Of a stretch of 64,000 nucleotides of DNA, positions 45,350 through 53,486 are shown one piece after another. The notes under the pieces were generated by a model that did no database searches, was not told where the DNA came from, and saw only the letters and a program-made list of their open reading frames with translations. Position numbers and translations under genes: made by a program. The DNA is from Thermoflexales bacterium (GTDB lineage Bacteria; Chloroflexota; Anaerolineae; J036; Brachytrichaceae). Position 1 is the stretch's first letter. Each line of letters begins with the position of its first letter. The stretch is taken from positions 26,281 through 90,280 of the forward strand of contig JANWUW010000009.1 of the NCBI GenBank assembly GCA_025057935.1, given 5' to 3'.

Positions 45350-45900
45350 GCGCGATCACCTTTGTGCTGGGTGGTGCGCGCAGCGGCAAGAGCGCCTTCG
45401 CCCAGCGATTGGCGATCGAGCAGGGCGGCGATGACGTGCTCTTCATCGCCACGCTGCGCGAGACCGAAGCTGTGCGTGCTGATGCGGAGATGCAAGCGCG
45501 CCTTGCGCGTCACCGCGCTGCGCGCCCTAGCACGTGGCGCACATTGGTGCTGGAGGACGACCTCAGCGTTATCCCTCGGGCGCTTGATGCGTCGCCGACG
45601 CGCTGCGTGCTGCTCGATTGCCTTTCCCTCTACGTAAGCGGTGCGCTGTTCATGAGCGATGCGCCGCCGACCGATGCCGAGGAGCAAGCTGCGCGCATTG
45701 TTGAGGCGCTGATAGGCGTGGCGCTGACCACGCTGTGCCCTTGGGTGATCGTCAGCAACGAAGTGGGGATGGATGTTGCTCCATCGAGCGCGGTCGCGCG
45801 CGCTTACCGCGATGCGCTTGGACGCGCCAACCAGATCGTGGCGAATCGTGCCGCGCGCGTGTTCTTTGTTGTCGCCGGCATACCCCTTCGACTGAAATGA
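45346..45900 (+). CDS. cobU: Adenosylcobinamide kinase / adenosylcobinamide-phosphate guanylyltransferase
   Basis: 184 residues, GTG start overlapping scpA. Bifunctional enzyme of cobalamin assembly that phosphorylates adenosylcobinamide and adds GMP. P-loop GGARSGKSAFAQRLA at residues 8-22. The family's FIATLRETEA, H-R-A-A-R-P-S-T-W (histidine and Arg), VLLDCLSLYVS and WVIVSNEVGMDVAP are all present. The C-terminal end VANRAARVFFVVAGIPLRLK is typical. No other cobalamin gene lies within the window. It overlaps the MFS gene by 4 nt. Confidence 0.95.
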   Translation: MSAITFVLGGARSGKSAFAQRLAIEQGGDDVLFIATLRETEAVRADAEMQARLARHRAARPSTWRTLVLEDDLSVIPRALDASPTRCVLLDCLSLYVSGALFMSDAPPTDAEEQAARIVEALIGVALTTLCPWVIVSNEVGMDVAPSSAVARAYRDALGRANQIVANRAARVFFVVAGIPLRLK

Positions 45901-47114
45901 CCTCCCACGCTATTGCCCAACGCACTTACCTCTACGATCTCTTGCGCGCTATACCCCATGGCGTGATTGAAGCGAGCAGCACTACATTCCTGATGCTAGT
46001 AGCGGTGAAAGTGTTCAACGCTGATCCGCTCGCTAAGTCGCTTATCGCCGCATCTGGGAATGCGGGCTTGCTTGTCTCGTTGTGGACAGTGCCGATTGCA
46101 GAGCGCTTGCGTCGTCCGGCTACGCATGTGGCGGCTGCCGTGATGCTGGTCGGCGCTGCGGCAATGCTGCTTGCAGCGCTGCTGCCGTGGTTGCCGGTGT
46201 TGGTGGTGGCGAGCGTGGTGAGCATTGGTGGCACGATGAGCATCGTGCCCCTCATCACGGCGACGTACCAAACCAACTATGAACCACGCTCGCGGGGGCG
46301 CCTTGTTTCGCGCGCGTTTGTAGTGCGCGTCGCAGCAGCAGCTATATGCGCAGAGCTGTTCGGGCGACTGCTCACGGCAAATCTGGGCTTCTTCCGCTGG
46401 ACGCTTGGCGTGTTGGCGTTGGCATTTGCCGCCTCAGCGCTGTGCTTGTGGCGCATCCCTTCGCAGCTGCTGCCGCACAATTCCACATCGCAAGGCTGGT
46501 TCACAAGTGCGCTTAGCGCGCTGCGTTTCGTTTCGGAAGATCGCACGCTGCGCTGGACATTGACTTCGTGGATGCTGATGGGCTTCGCCAACTTGATGAT
46601 GCTGCCGCTGCGCGTTGAGTTTTTGGCAAACCCGCGCTACGGCATCATGCTCAGCCCGCAGCAGGTCGCGCTCTACACTTTGCTGATCCCCAATGGCGTG
46701 CGGTTGGTGCTCTCGCCGCTGTGGGGGCGCCTGTTCGACCGCATGAACTTTTTCGCCATGCGCATTACGCTGAACGCCGGCTTTGCGCTGGGCATCGCGT
46801 CGTTCTTCACTGGCACGAGCACTGTTGGGTTAGTGATCGGCTCGATGCTACTTGGAGCAGCAGCAGCCGGGGGCGAGCTGGCATGGAGCTTGTGGGTGAC
46901 CAAGATCGCGCCCGCCGACCGCGTGGCTGAATACATGAGCATCCACACATTCCTCACAGGCGTGCGCGGCGTGGTGGCGCCCGCGGTTGCGTTTCAGCTC
47001 ACGCAAGTGCTGCCGATCAGCGGCTTGGGGCTTTTCGCGGCTGGGCTGATTGTGCTTGCTTCGCTGCTGCTGGTGCCAGAGATGCGCACGCGCTCCAGCG
47101 CAACGCCCGCCTGA
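45897..47114 (+). CDS. Major facilitator superfamily transporter
   Basis: 405 residues from the ATG at 45897 overlapping the cobU stop; about 10-12 transmembrane helices. The loop after helix 4 or 5 carries YQTNYEPRSRGRLVSRAFVV, a charged R-G-R loop like the MFS motif between helices 2 and 3. A cytoplasmic loop in the second half includes LWGRLFDRMNF, another MFS-like G-x-x-x-D-R motif. Substrate unknown. Gene order suggests, but does not prove, a link to cobalamin. Confidence 0.82.
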   Translation: MTSHAIAQRTYLYDLLRAIPHGVIEASSTTFLMLVAVKVFNADPLAKSLIAASGNAGLLVSLWTVPIAERLRRPATHVAAAVMLVGAAAMLLAALLPWLPVLVVASVVSIGGTMSIVPLITATYQTNYEPRSRGRLVSRAFVVRVAAAAICAELFGRLLTANLGFFRWTLGVLALAFAASALCLWRIPSQLLPHNSTSQGWFTSALSALRFVSEDRTLRWTLTSWMLMGFANLMMLPLRVEFLANPRYGIMLSPQQVALYTLLIPNGVRLVLSPLWGRLFDRMNFFAMRITLNAGFALGIASFFTGTSTVGLVIGSMLLGAAAAGGELAWSLWVTKIAPADRVAEYMSIHTFLTGVRGVVAPAVAFQLTQVLPISGLGLFAAGLIVLASLLLVPEMRTRSSATPA

Positions 47115-47120
47115 TACAAT
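47115..47120 (+). promoter_or_regulatory. Extended -10-like element (TGATACAAT) of the Uma2 gene
   Basis: TACAAT, with TG two bases upstream, ends 7 nt before the GTG at 47128. The TGA of the MFS stop codon forms the TG extension. Leaderless transcription from the GTG is likely. Confidence 0.5.
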
Positions 47121-47127
47121 CCCGATC

Positions 47128-47904
47128 GTGGTCACGCAATCAACGCCTGCGCTGCAAGCTCAGCCGGCAGAGATCTCGGAAGCCGAGCTGCGCGCGTTGG
47201 CGTCGCTAAAGCTTCTCGACGAGGACGGCGTTCCTTTGGAGAACGCGTGGCATCGCTTGCAAATCAATCTTTTTGAAGATAGCCTTCGGCAATTTTGGCG
47301 CGGACGAACAGACTTTTACATTGCCGGCAACATGTTTCTCTATTACAACCTCGAGCAAGCCCAGACACACTACTACCGCGGCCCCGACCTGTTTGTGGTC
47401 AAAGACGTGGACGGCACGCGCCCACGACCCTACTGGGCGGTTTGGCTCGAGGGCGGTCGAGCGCCGAACCTGATCGTGGAGTTGCTCTCTGAATCCACGC
47501 GGCGCGAGGACCTCGGGACGAAGAAGGAGCTATACGAGCGCGTGTTGCGCGTGCCCGAATACGTATGCTACGGACCAGACCCCACGCAAAGCACGGCGCT
47601 CGAGTTCTACCTGTGGCGCTTAGACGGTGAGCGCTACCGCGAGGTGAGTGCGAACGAGCAAGGTTGGAAGTGGAGCGAAGTGCTGGGCGCGTGGCTCGGT
47701 GTGTGGGAGGGAGAGTACAACGGCATGCGCATGCGCTGGCTGCGCCTCTACGACCGAGACGGACAGCTTGTGCTGAACACTGCTGAATTGCTCGAGCGGG
47801 AGCGCCAGCGCGCCGAAGCCGAACGTCAGCGTGCTGAGGCAGCCGAGCAGCGTGCAGCGCAGCTTGCTGCTCGATTGCGCGCGCTCGGTGTAGAGGACGT
47901 TTAA
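47128..47904 (+). CDS. Uma2 family (DUF820) restriction-like endonuclease fold protein
   Basis: 258 residues from the GTG at 47128. PD-(D/E)xK-like fold of the Uma2 family: GPDLFVVKDVDG supplies the Asp, APNLIVELLSESTRREDLGTKK supplies E...K (V-E-x-L-S-E-S-T) and YERVLRVPEYVCYGPD follows, as in the family. The last ~40 residues are a charged coiled coil with repeated RQRAEAE units. The family is abundant in Chloroflexota and cyanobacteria; its targets are uncertain. It starts 13 bp after the MFS gene but has its own promoter-like element. Confidence 0.9.
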   Translation: MVTQSTPALQAQPAEISEAELRALASLKLLDEDGVPLENAWHRLQINLFEDSLRQFWRGRTDFYIAGNMFLYYNLEQAQTHYYRGPDLFVVKDVDGTRPRPYWAVWLEGGRAPNLIVELLSESTRREDLGTKKELYERVLRVPEYVCYGPDPTQSTALEFYLWRLDGERYREVSANEQGWKWSEVLGAWLGVWEGEYNGMRMRWLRLYDRDGQLVLNTAELLERERQRAEAERQRAEAAEQRAAQLAARLRALGVEDV

Positions 47905-47980
47905 CGTCGCGGGTGTTTGAACCGCATCGCCCTGCCTCGCTTGTTGCGGTGGTCGCGCGCACCGCTTGCGGCTGGTGTGC

Positions 47981-47986
47981 TATAAC
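47981..47986 (+). promoter_or_regulatory. Extended -10 (TGC-TATAAC) of the amidohydrolase-CYTH gene
   Basis: TGCTATAAC has the TG-n extension. It ends 6 nt before the ATG at 47993, so transcription would begin at or beside the AUG. Confidence 0.6.
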
Positions 47987-47992
47987 CTTCGT

Positions 47993-50002
47993 ATGCAGCA
48001 AGCGGACATCCTCCTAATCAACGGCTTCGTCCTCACCATGGACGAGCAGTTTCGCAAGTATCCGCGTGGCGCAGTGGCAATCCGCGCCGATGCGATCGTG
48101 GCAGTGGGGGACGCAGAAACAGTCAGTGCCAACATCTCAGCCAAGGAAGTGATTGACTGCTCAGGGTGCGTGATCATGCCCGGCTTGATCAACGCGCACA
48201 CGCACTTGCCGATGACGCTGCTGCGCGGCTTGGCTGACGATCGCCGTCTCGACGTTTGGCTTTACGGCTACATGTTGCCCGTCGAGCGCGCCTTTGTTTC
48301 GCCGGAGTTCGTCGCGTTAGGCACGCGGCTTGCTTGTGCTGAGATGATCCGCAGCGGCGTGACCTGTGTGAACGACATGTATTACTTTGAGGACACTATC
48401 GCGCACACGCTCGCCGAAGTGGGGATGCGCGCGCTGTGCTCTCAGACCATCATGCAGTTTCCCACGCCAGACGCACACTCCGCTGATGAGAGCCTCGAGT
48501 TCACGGAGCGGTTTATTCAGAAATGGCACGGGCACCCGCTGATCACGCCAGTGATCGCCCCGCATGCGCCGTACACCTGCAGCGGCGAATTGATGCGTGC
48601 CTGCGCTGAGATTGCCATCCGCTACGATGTGCCGCTGCACATTCACATCAGCGAGACTTACCAAGAGGTCGAAGAGTGCCGCCGCGAGCACGGGATGCCC
48701 GTGGTGAACTGGGTAAAGAAGAACGGCGTGCTGGAGGCAAAGGTCATTGCTGCGCACTGCGTGGCGATTGACCCCGGCGAGATGCGCACGCTGCGCAATG
48801 CTGGCGCCACTGTGGCACACAACCCAACTGCTAATCTCAAGCTTGCTAGCGGCATTGCCAACGTGCAAAAGATGCTCGACACTGGACTGAAGGTGGGGAT
48901 CGGTACCGATGGGCCGGCGAGCAACAACGACCTTGATCACTTCGAAGAGATGCGCCTCGCCGCGCTGCTCGCCAAAGGCAGCACGCGCGACCCGCTTGCT
49001 GTGCCAGCGCGGACGGCGATGCTCATGGCAACGCGCATGGGCGCCGAGGCGCTGCATATGGGCAACCTCACTGGCTCGTTAGAGGTGGGCAAGCGCGCCG
49101 ATGTGATCGTGCTGGAGCTGGAGCAGCTACACACCTCGCCGAACTACGCGCTCCTTGATCCAGAGAGCGACGCGATTTACACGCTCATCGTGTATTCCAG
49201 CAAGTCCACGGATGTGCGCGACGTGTTTGTGAATGGGCGCTGCCTCATGCGTGAGCGCGAGCTGCTCACGCTCAATGAAGCTGATGTGCGCTCACAAGCG
49301 CAAGAAGTGGCGCAGCGCGTGCATGCCTTCCTTGCTGCGCGCGAGGGCGATGTCTTGCGCAAGCTTGCTGCGATTGGCGGTGTGCAGCAGCAGGAGTCCT
49401 TCGAGGTGCAAGTGAAGGCGCGCATTGACGACCCGCAGCCGTTGATCGACTTCATCAGCAACAGCAGCGAGATCACTGTTGTGCGTCACGTGCACTATCG
49501 CCAATACGACACTTACTTCTTCTTCGATCACGAGCCTTCACGGCTGCGCTACCGCGAGGATGAGCGCATTGATGAGCGCGGACAAGTTGTCGGCACCCGC
49601 TACCGCCTTACATTGGTGAGCGGTCAGCGCGAACGCGAATATCCCCACTCTGTGTTGCTCAGCCGTGTGCGCTTCATGGCGCCTGCCGATCGCAGCCTGC
49701 GCTTCTACCGTGAGTATTTCAAGCCCGCGCGCGAGGTGCACGTTGAAAAAGATCGCCTGCGGTGGGAGGTGTTCTTCGACGACGAGGAGATGTTCATCAA
49801 CATCGACCGCATGGTGAACCCGGCGTGCGAAGGTTACTTCTTGGAGATCAAAAGCCGCACTTGGAGCCAGCGCGACGCCGAGCGGAAGGCTGCTGCCATC
49901 GGCAAGCTGCTCGCGCGCTTCGGCGTTAGCGACAGCGCTGTGCTGCGTCAGGAGTACGTGCAGATCGCCGAGGAGGCGCAGCAGGCTGTCGCGCAGTGCT
50001 AG
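47993..50002 (+). CDS. Amidohydrolase (SAH/MTA deaminase-like) fused to CYTH domain
   Basis: 669 residues, ATG at 47993. Residues 1-450 are an amidohydrolase of the TrzA/MtaD branch: NAHTHLPM (His69, His71), HIHISE (His216/218, Glu221), AAHC (His255) and GTDGPASNN (Asp306), as in S-adenosylhomocysteine/5'-methylthioadenosine deaminases. Residues ~468-655 are a CYTH (CyaB/thiamine-triphosphatase) domain: FEVQVKARID (E-x-Q-x-K, variant of E-x-E-x-K), RQYDTYFFF, LRYREDE, VEKDRLRWEV and YFLEIKSRTW. The two domains are joined by a short helix. The stop is shared in a CTAG palindrome with the opposite gene. Each domain is firm; the combined role is unknown. Confidence 0.88.
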   Translation: MQQADILLINGFVLTMDEQFRKYPRGAVAIRADAIVAVGDAETVSANISAKEVIDCSGCVIMPGLINAHTHLPMTLLRGLADDRRLDVWLYGYMLPVERAFVSPEFVALGTRLACAEMIRSGVTCVNDMYYFEDTIAHTLAEVGMRALCSQTIMQFPTPDAHSADESLEFTERFIQKWHGHPLITPVIAPHAPYTCSGELMRACAEIAIRYDVPLHIHISETYQEVEECRREHGMPVVNWVKKNGVLEAKVIAAHCVAIDPGEMRTLRNAGATVAHNPTANLKLASGIANVQKMLDTGLKVGIGTDGPASNNDLDHFEEMRLAALLAKGSTRDPLAVPARTAMLMATRMGAEALHMGNLTGSLEVGKRADVIVLELEQLHTSPNYALLDPESDAIYTLIVYSSKSTDVRDVFVNGRCLMRERELLTLNEADVRSQAQEVAQRVHAFLAAREGDVLRKLAAIGGVQQQESFEVQVKARIDDPQPLIDFISNSSEITVVRHVHYRQYDTYFFFDHEPSRLRYREDERIDERGQVVGTRYRLTLVSGQREREYPHSVLLSRVRFMAPADRSLRFYREYFKPAREVHVEKDRLRWEVFFDDEEMFINIDRMVNPACEGYFLEIKSRTWSQRDAERKAAAIGKLLARFGVSDSAVLRQEYVQIAEEAQQAVAQC

Positions 50003-50475
50003 CGCCAGCGCTTCACCACGTGCTCATCCCATTTGCCTTCCTCGGCGAGCACCAGCTCGAAACCAAGCTGCTGCACCCAGAAGGAACGAATTGGGATCAC
50101 CCACTGCGGATCGGTGAACTTCAGGCGCTTGAGCAAATTGCCGCGCCAGCCACGGCGCAGCAGCCAACGCTCAAACGCAGCAAACACCTGTGCGTCGAGA
50201 CTGTTGGCGCGCAGTGCCTCGCTCACGCGGAACACGGTCATCTCCAAACCGCGCTTGGCTTGGGGATCAGGTTTTAACCCATGCATGGCGATGATGTGCT
50301 GTGCCTCGCCCTCAAAGCCGACGATGCGCCCTAGGTCGCGTCCTTCGGCTTCGATCGCAACTGTCCATGGCGTGATGCACGTCCCCACGCCGAACGCTTC
50401 GGCATCGTACTGCACGCTCGCTTGCACCTCGCCCAGCCCCGGAACTGCTTTGCGAAAGAACACTTCTTGCGCCAT
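49999..50475 (-). CDS. Hypothetical protein, possibly GNAT-like
   Basis: 158 residues. The C-terminal WVIPIRSFWVQQLGFELVLAEEG resembles the last strand of an acetyltransferase (F-x-x-x-L-G-F-E), but the pyrophosphate-binding loop of GNAT enzymes is not clear. The segment IEAEGRDLGRIVGFEGEAQHI could be its middle sheet. It converges on the amidohydrolase-CYTH gene with the stop codons sharing CTAG. No family can be assigned with confidence. Confidence 0.6.
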   Translation of the reverse strand: MAQEVFFRKAVPGLGEVQASVQYDAEAFGVGTCITPWTVAIEAEGRDLGRIVGFEGEAQHIIAMHGLKPDPQAKRGLEMTVFRVSEALRANSLDAQVFAAFERWLLRRGWRGNLLKRLKFTDPQWVIPIRSFWVQQLGFELVLAEEGKWDEHVVKRWR

Positions 50476-50545
50476 TGCTTTTCACCCGCGTGTGGCCGAC
50501 TTCAGTTGGCACATCGCTGTTCACTCCATTGCGTAGCTGCTGCCT

Positions 50546-50551
50546 TACAAT
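50546..50551 (+). promoter_or_regulatory. -10-like element (TACAAT) of the LysM-M23 gene
   Basis: TACAAT ends 26 nt before the ATG at 50578, giving a leader of about 20 nt with no obvious Shine-Dalgarno. Confidence 0.4.
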
Positions 50552-50577
50552 TGCCGGATAGGCTTCGTTCCAAGCTT

Positions 50578-51702
50578 ATGGAAAAGATGCGCGCCCGTCT
50601 CGCGCAGTTGCGCGTGACTTGGCACATTGACACACAAAAATTCTACGCCCTGCTGCGCAACAATGCACTTAGCCAGTGGATTCCACACGTAGCCGCGTTC
50701 GCTGCTGCGCTGCTGGCTTTCGTCGCAGCGCAGGTGCGCACGACCGCTAAGCCCGCTGAAGCTGTAGCGGAAACCTTTGCTGCGCGCTATGCAAGCTCGC
50801 CGCTGGTGCTCGGCGCTGAGCTTCGTGCACGCGGCGTGACCAACTTTGCGCCACGCAGCCTTAATCCGCGCAACGCCTCACAGGACGTTGTTCTGCGCGA
50901 CTTCGTGCTTGACATCGGGCCACAGGTTGAGACGCGCACGGGCGTGCTCACCTACACTGTTGCTCCCGGCGACAACGTGGAGCGGATTGCTCGGCGCTTT
51001 GGTCTGCAGCCCACCACGATCATCTGGTCGAACCCCGAGCTAGAAGAGACGCCTGACTTGCTGCGCGTTGGTCAAGTGCTCACTATCTTGCCAGTGGACG
51101 GCCTGATCTACGAAGTGAAGCCCAACGACACCTTGAGTAGCATCGCGGAGCGCTTCAAGGTGAAGCCCGAGGCTATCTTAGAGTTCCCGCTCAACAACCT
51201 CTCTGCAGGCGCGAACCTTGTGCCTGGGCAAAAGATCATCGTGCCGGGCGGCGTGAAGCCCATTCAGCCTCGCGTGATCACGCCACGGCTGCAACGTGTG
51301 CCCGGGCAACGCTACGTTGGTCCAGCGCCGAGCTTTGTCGCTACTGGCGCGTTTGGTTGGCCTGCCGTAGGCAGGATCACGCAGCAATACTGGTGGGCAC
51401 ATCGTGGCTTGGATATCGCCAACGCAATCGGCGCCCCCATCGCTGCCTCCGATGGCGGCTATGTGACTTACGCTGGCTGGAATAATCAGGGCTATGGCAA
51501 CCTCGTTGTGATCGATCACGGCAACGGGTTTTCCACGTTCTACGCCCACCTCTCAAGCTGGTTTGTCGCGCCGGGTCAGAGCGTGGCGCGCGGGCAAGTG
51601 ATCGGCGCTATGGGCAGCACGGGCAGATCGACTGGCCCGCACTTGCACTTCGAAATCCGCTACAACGGCACGCCCGTCAACCCGCTGTTGTACTTGCCTT
51701 AG
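50578..51702 (+). CDS. LysM/M23 family peptidoglycan endopeptidase
   Basis: 374 residues from the ATG at 50578. One membrane helix (about 37-53) anchors the protein. Two LysM repeats (about 120-230) read VLTYTVAPGDNVERIARRFG and IYEVKPNDTLSSIAERFKV. The C-terminal M23 (lysostaphin-type) metallopeptidase domain has HRGLDIANAIGAPIAASDGG (first His/Asp ligands), then FSTFYAHLSSW and GPHLHFEIRYNG (H-x-H). Such enzymes cut peptide cross-links or modulate other cell-wall enzymes. All zinc ligands are present. The stop overlaps that of the helicase-associated gene (TTAG). Confidence 0.94.
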   Translation: MEKMRARLAQLRVTWHIDTQKFYALLRNNALSQWIPHVAAFAAALLAFVAAQVRTTAKPAEAVAETFAARYASSPLVLGAELRARGVTNFAPRSLNPRNASQDVVLRDFVLDIGPQVETRTGVLTYTVAPGDNVERIARRFGLQPTTIIWSNPELEETPDLLRVGQVLTILPVDGLIYEVKPNDTLSSIAERFKVKPEAILEFPLNNLSAGANLVPGQKIIVPGGVKPIQPRVITPRLQRVPGQRYVGPAPSFVATGAFGWPAVGRITQQYWWAHRGLDIANAIGAPIAASDGGYVTYAGWNNQGYGNLVVIDHGNGFSTFYAHLSSWFVAPGQSVARGQVIGAMGSTGRSTGPHLHFEIRYNGTPVNPLLYLP

Positions 51703-53480
51703 CCTTCTTGAAACGCGATGCCGCGCGCCTCGAGAAGCGCGCGCACCTGCTGCAGGTGTTCGGCTTCCACAATCGCTTCCTTCGTGAAAGGAGGCAAGCC
51801 GATCGGCGTGAGGTAGCGGGCAGTAGCCTCGTCACTGAGAAGATTGTTAAGCACGCGCGCGTCGGAAAACGTTAATCGGAAAAGAGACTTTGCGCGCACG
51901 CTGCCGTAGAAACGCGACCATTGCCGAATGCGCTCGACCAAAACAGTGGGCAGTGCGCCACGGTTGAGTTGGGTGAGCGTCTCCAAATACTTCTCCAAGG
52001 TCATACCGCGCTCCATCGCGCGCTGCACGCTCTCTCGGGTGATGCGCGGTGGTTCGCGGAAAGGTTGATCGACGTCTCCATTGGCGACTTCAGCAACTTG
52101 GCGCAAATGGTCGATGAGGTGCAGGCTGGGCAGCGACGTGAAGAGGGTGATCGTGCCGTCCTCAGCGATGCTTGCCTCGGGCTCCGTCTCGCTCGCCGCG
52201 CGGACGTGGGGGCTCCAGCCGTCGCGCTGCAACGCACGCACTACCTCATCGGGCGCAGCAGGCACGAGCACGAACCTTGGACCGAGCGCGCGCGGTGCGA
52301 AGGCTCGCAGCGACTCAAGCACGTCTGCTTGGAGCGCAGCGTCTGCAAGTTGCACCACACATGCTCGGCGGCGAACAACAATGCGCTGGTGCTGCGCTTC
52401 CCACTCCTCTAGGGTGCGACGCACGTTGGCTGGCAGCCTCCCACTATGCTCTTCCAGAAAGCGAACGATGCGCGGCACGTTCCAGCCCTGGAGCTGAGCG
52501 CGGTACACAGACTCGCGGGTAAGCTGATACGTGAGCGCGCGATCCGCGCTCTGCAAGTCCACGAAGCGCTCTAGGTCTAGCAACACGATGTCCGGCAGCG
52601 GCTCAAACGCCAGCACTGTGAAGTTGGGCTGCACGACAATGCGCCCGCCAGTTTCCGTCCAAGCTGGCGGGTCGGCGCCGAGGATCAACCAGCGCCCTAC
52701 CTCAGTGAGCTGCACACGCACAGCGTCGAGATTGCGCGCGCGCGGCTCTTCGCTAAGCGCGACCAGCCCCATCCAGCGCAGTGGACCGCTCAGCGCGTGT
52801 ATCGCGAAGGCGCGCTCAAGGCGTTCCCAAGCCTCCTCGCTGCTTGACGGCAGTGGGTAGAGGCTGACGCCGAGCGGATTTTCAGTGGCGTAGTAGTAAG
52901 GCATGGGTGCTGCAGTGCTGCTGCGTCTGCTGCTCTCCTTGATCAGCTTGAACGGCAGTCGGCGCAGGTGCTCAATCAAAGCACCCAACGGAATCGTGTG
53001 CTCCGATGCTGCGCGTGCCGTCGCGCCGAGCACGGCAAGCAGTGTTTGTCTTACCTCGCGCAGAAGGCGTTGCCCTTCTGGCGGTGGGCTGTAGCGCGTC
53101 ACAGAGACGCCCGGCAACTCCACCAGCTCGTTCCACGCTTTGCCCTCCACCCACGCATCGAGGAGAGCCTGAGCGCGCTTGGTGAGCGGCTGTTCCAACC
53201 AAGCTTCGGCGTGTTTTGGGCGCAACGCCTCGCGATCTGTCTCCAAAACTCCAAGACCGACGAGCGCCAGCCGCGCGAAAAGCAACTGCGGCGCCTCGTC
53301 TTCGCCGAGGTTGTGAACGCCAAGCCCTAGCTCGCGCAAGAGCGCCTTGAACGCTGTTTTGCGGATGCGCCCTTGTGCGGTGAGCGGTATGCTTCCTTTG
53401 CGCGCCACCAAGCGCGTGTATCGCCCCAGAAGCCGCTGCAGCTCAAGGGCGCTGAGAAGCGGGAGCGGCTGATCGCTCAT
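51699..53480 (-). CDS. Helicase_C_3 (XPB/Ssl2-associated) domain protein B
   Basis: 593 residues. The middle region GGRIVVQPNFTVLAFEPLPD, then LERFVDLQSADRALTYQLTRESV, is the hallmark of Helicase_C_3 (XPB/Ssl2-like helicase-associated) proteins. FLEEHSGRLPANVRRTLEEW is the conserved helical segment. The rest is winged-helix or helical. No ATPase motif is seen, so it is an accessory factor. It is third in a unit with XPB; the gap to the second paralogue is 6 bp. It is clearly homologous to, but strongly diverged from, that paralogue. In actinobacteria one such gene normally sits beside XPB. Confidence 0.82.
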   Translation of the reverse strand: MSDQPLPLLSALELQRLLGRYTRLVARKGSIPLTAQGRIRKTAFKALLRELGLGVHNLGEDEAPQLLFARLALVGLGVLETDREALRPKHAEAWLEQPLTKRAQALLDAWVEGKAWNELVELPGVSVTRYSPPPEGQRLLREVRQTLLAVLGATARAASEHTIPLGALIEHLRRLPFKLIKESSRRSSTAAPMPYYYATENPLGVSLYPLPSSSEEAWERLERAFAIHALSGPLRWMGLVALSEEPRARNLDAVRVQLTEVGRWLILGADPPAWTETGGRIVVQPNFTVLAFEPLPDIVLLDLERFVDLQSADRALTYQLTRESVYRAQLQGWNVPRIVRFLEEHSGRLPANVRRTLEEWEAQHQRIVVRRRACVVQLADAALQADVLESLRAFAPRALGPRFVLVPAAPDEVVRALQRDGWSPHVRAASETEPEASIAEDGTITLFTSLPSLHLIDHLRQVAEVANGDVDQPFREPPRITRESVQRAMERGMTLEKYLETLTQLNRGALPTVLVERIRQWSRFYGSVRAKSLFRLTFSDARVLNNLLSDEATARYLTPIGLPPFTKEAIVEAEHLQQVRALLEARGIAFQEG

Positions 53481-53486
53481 GTGAGG

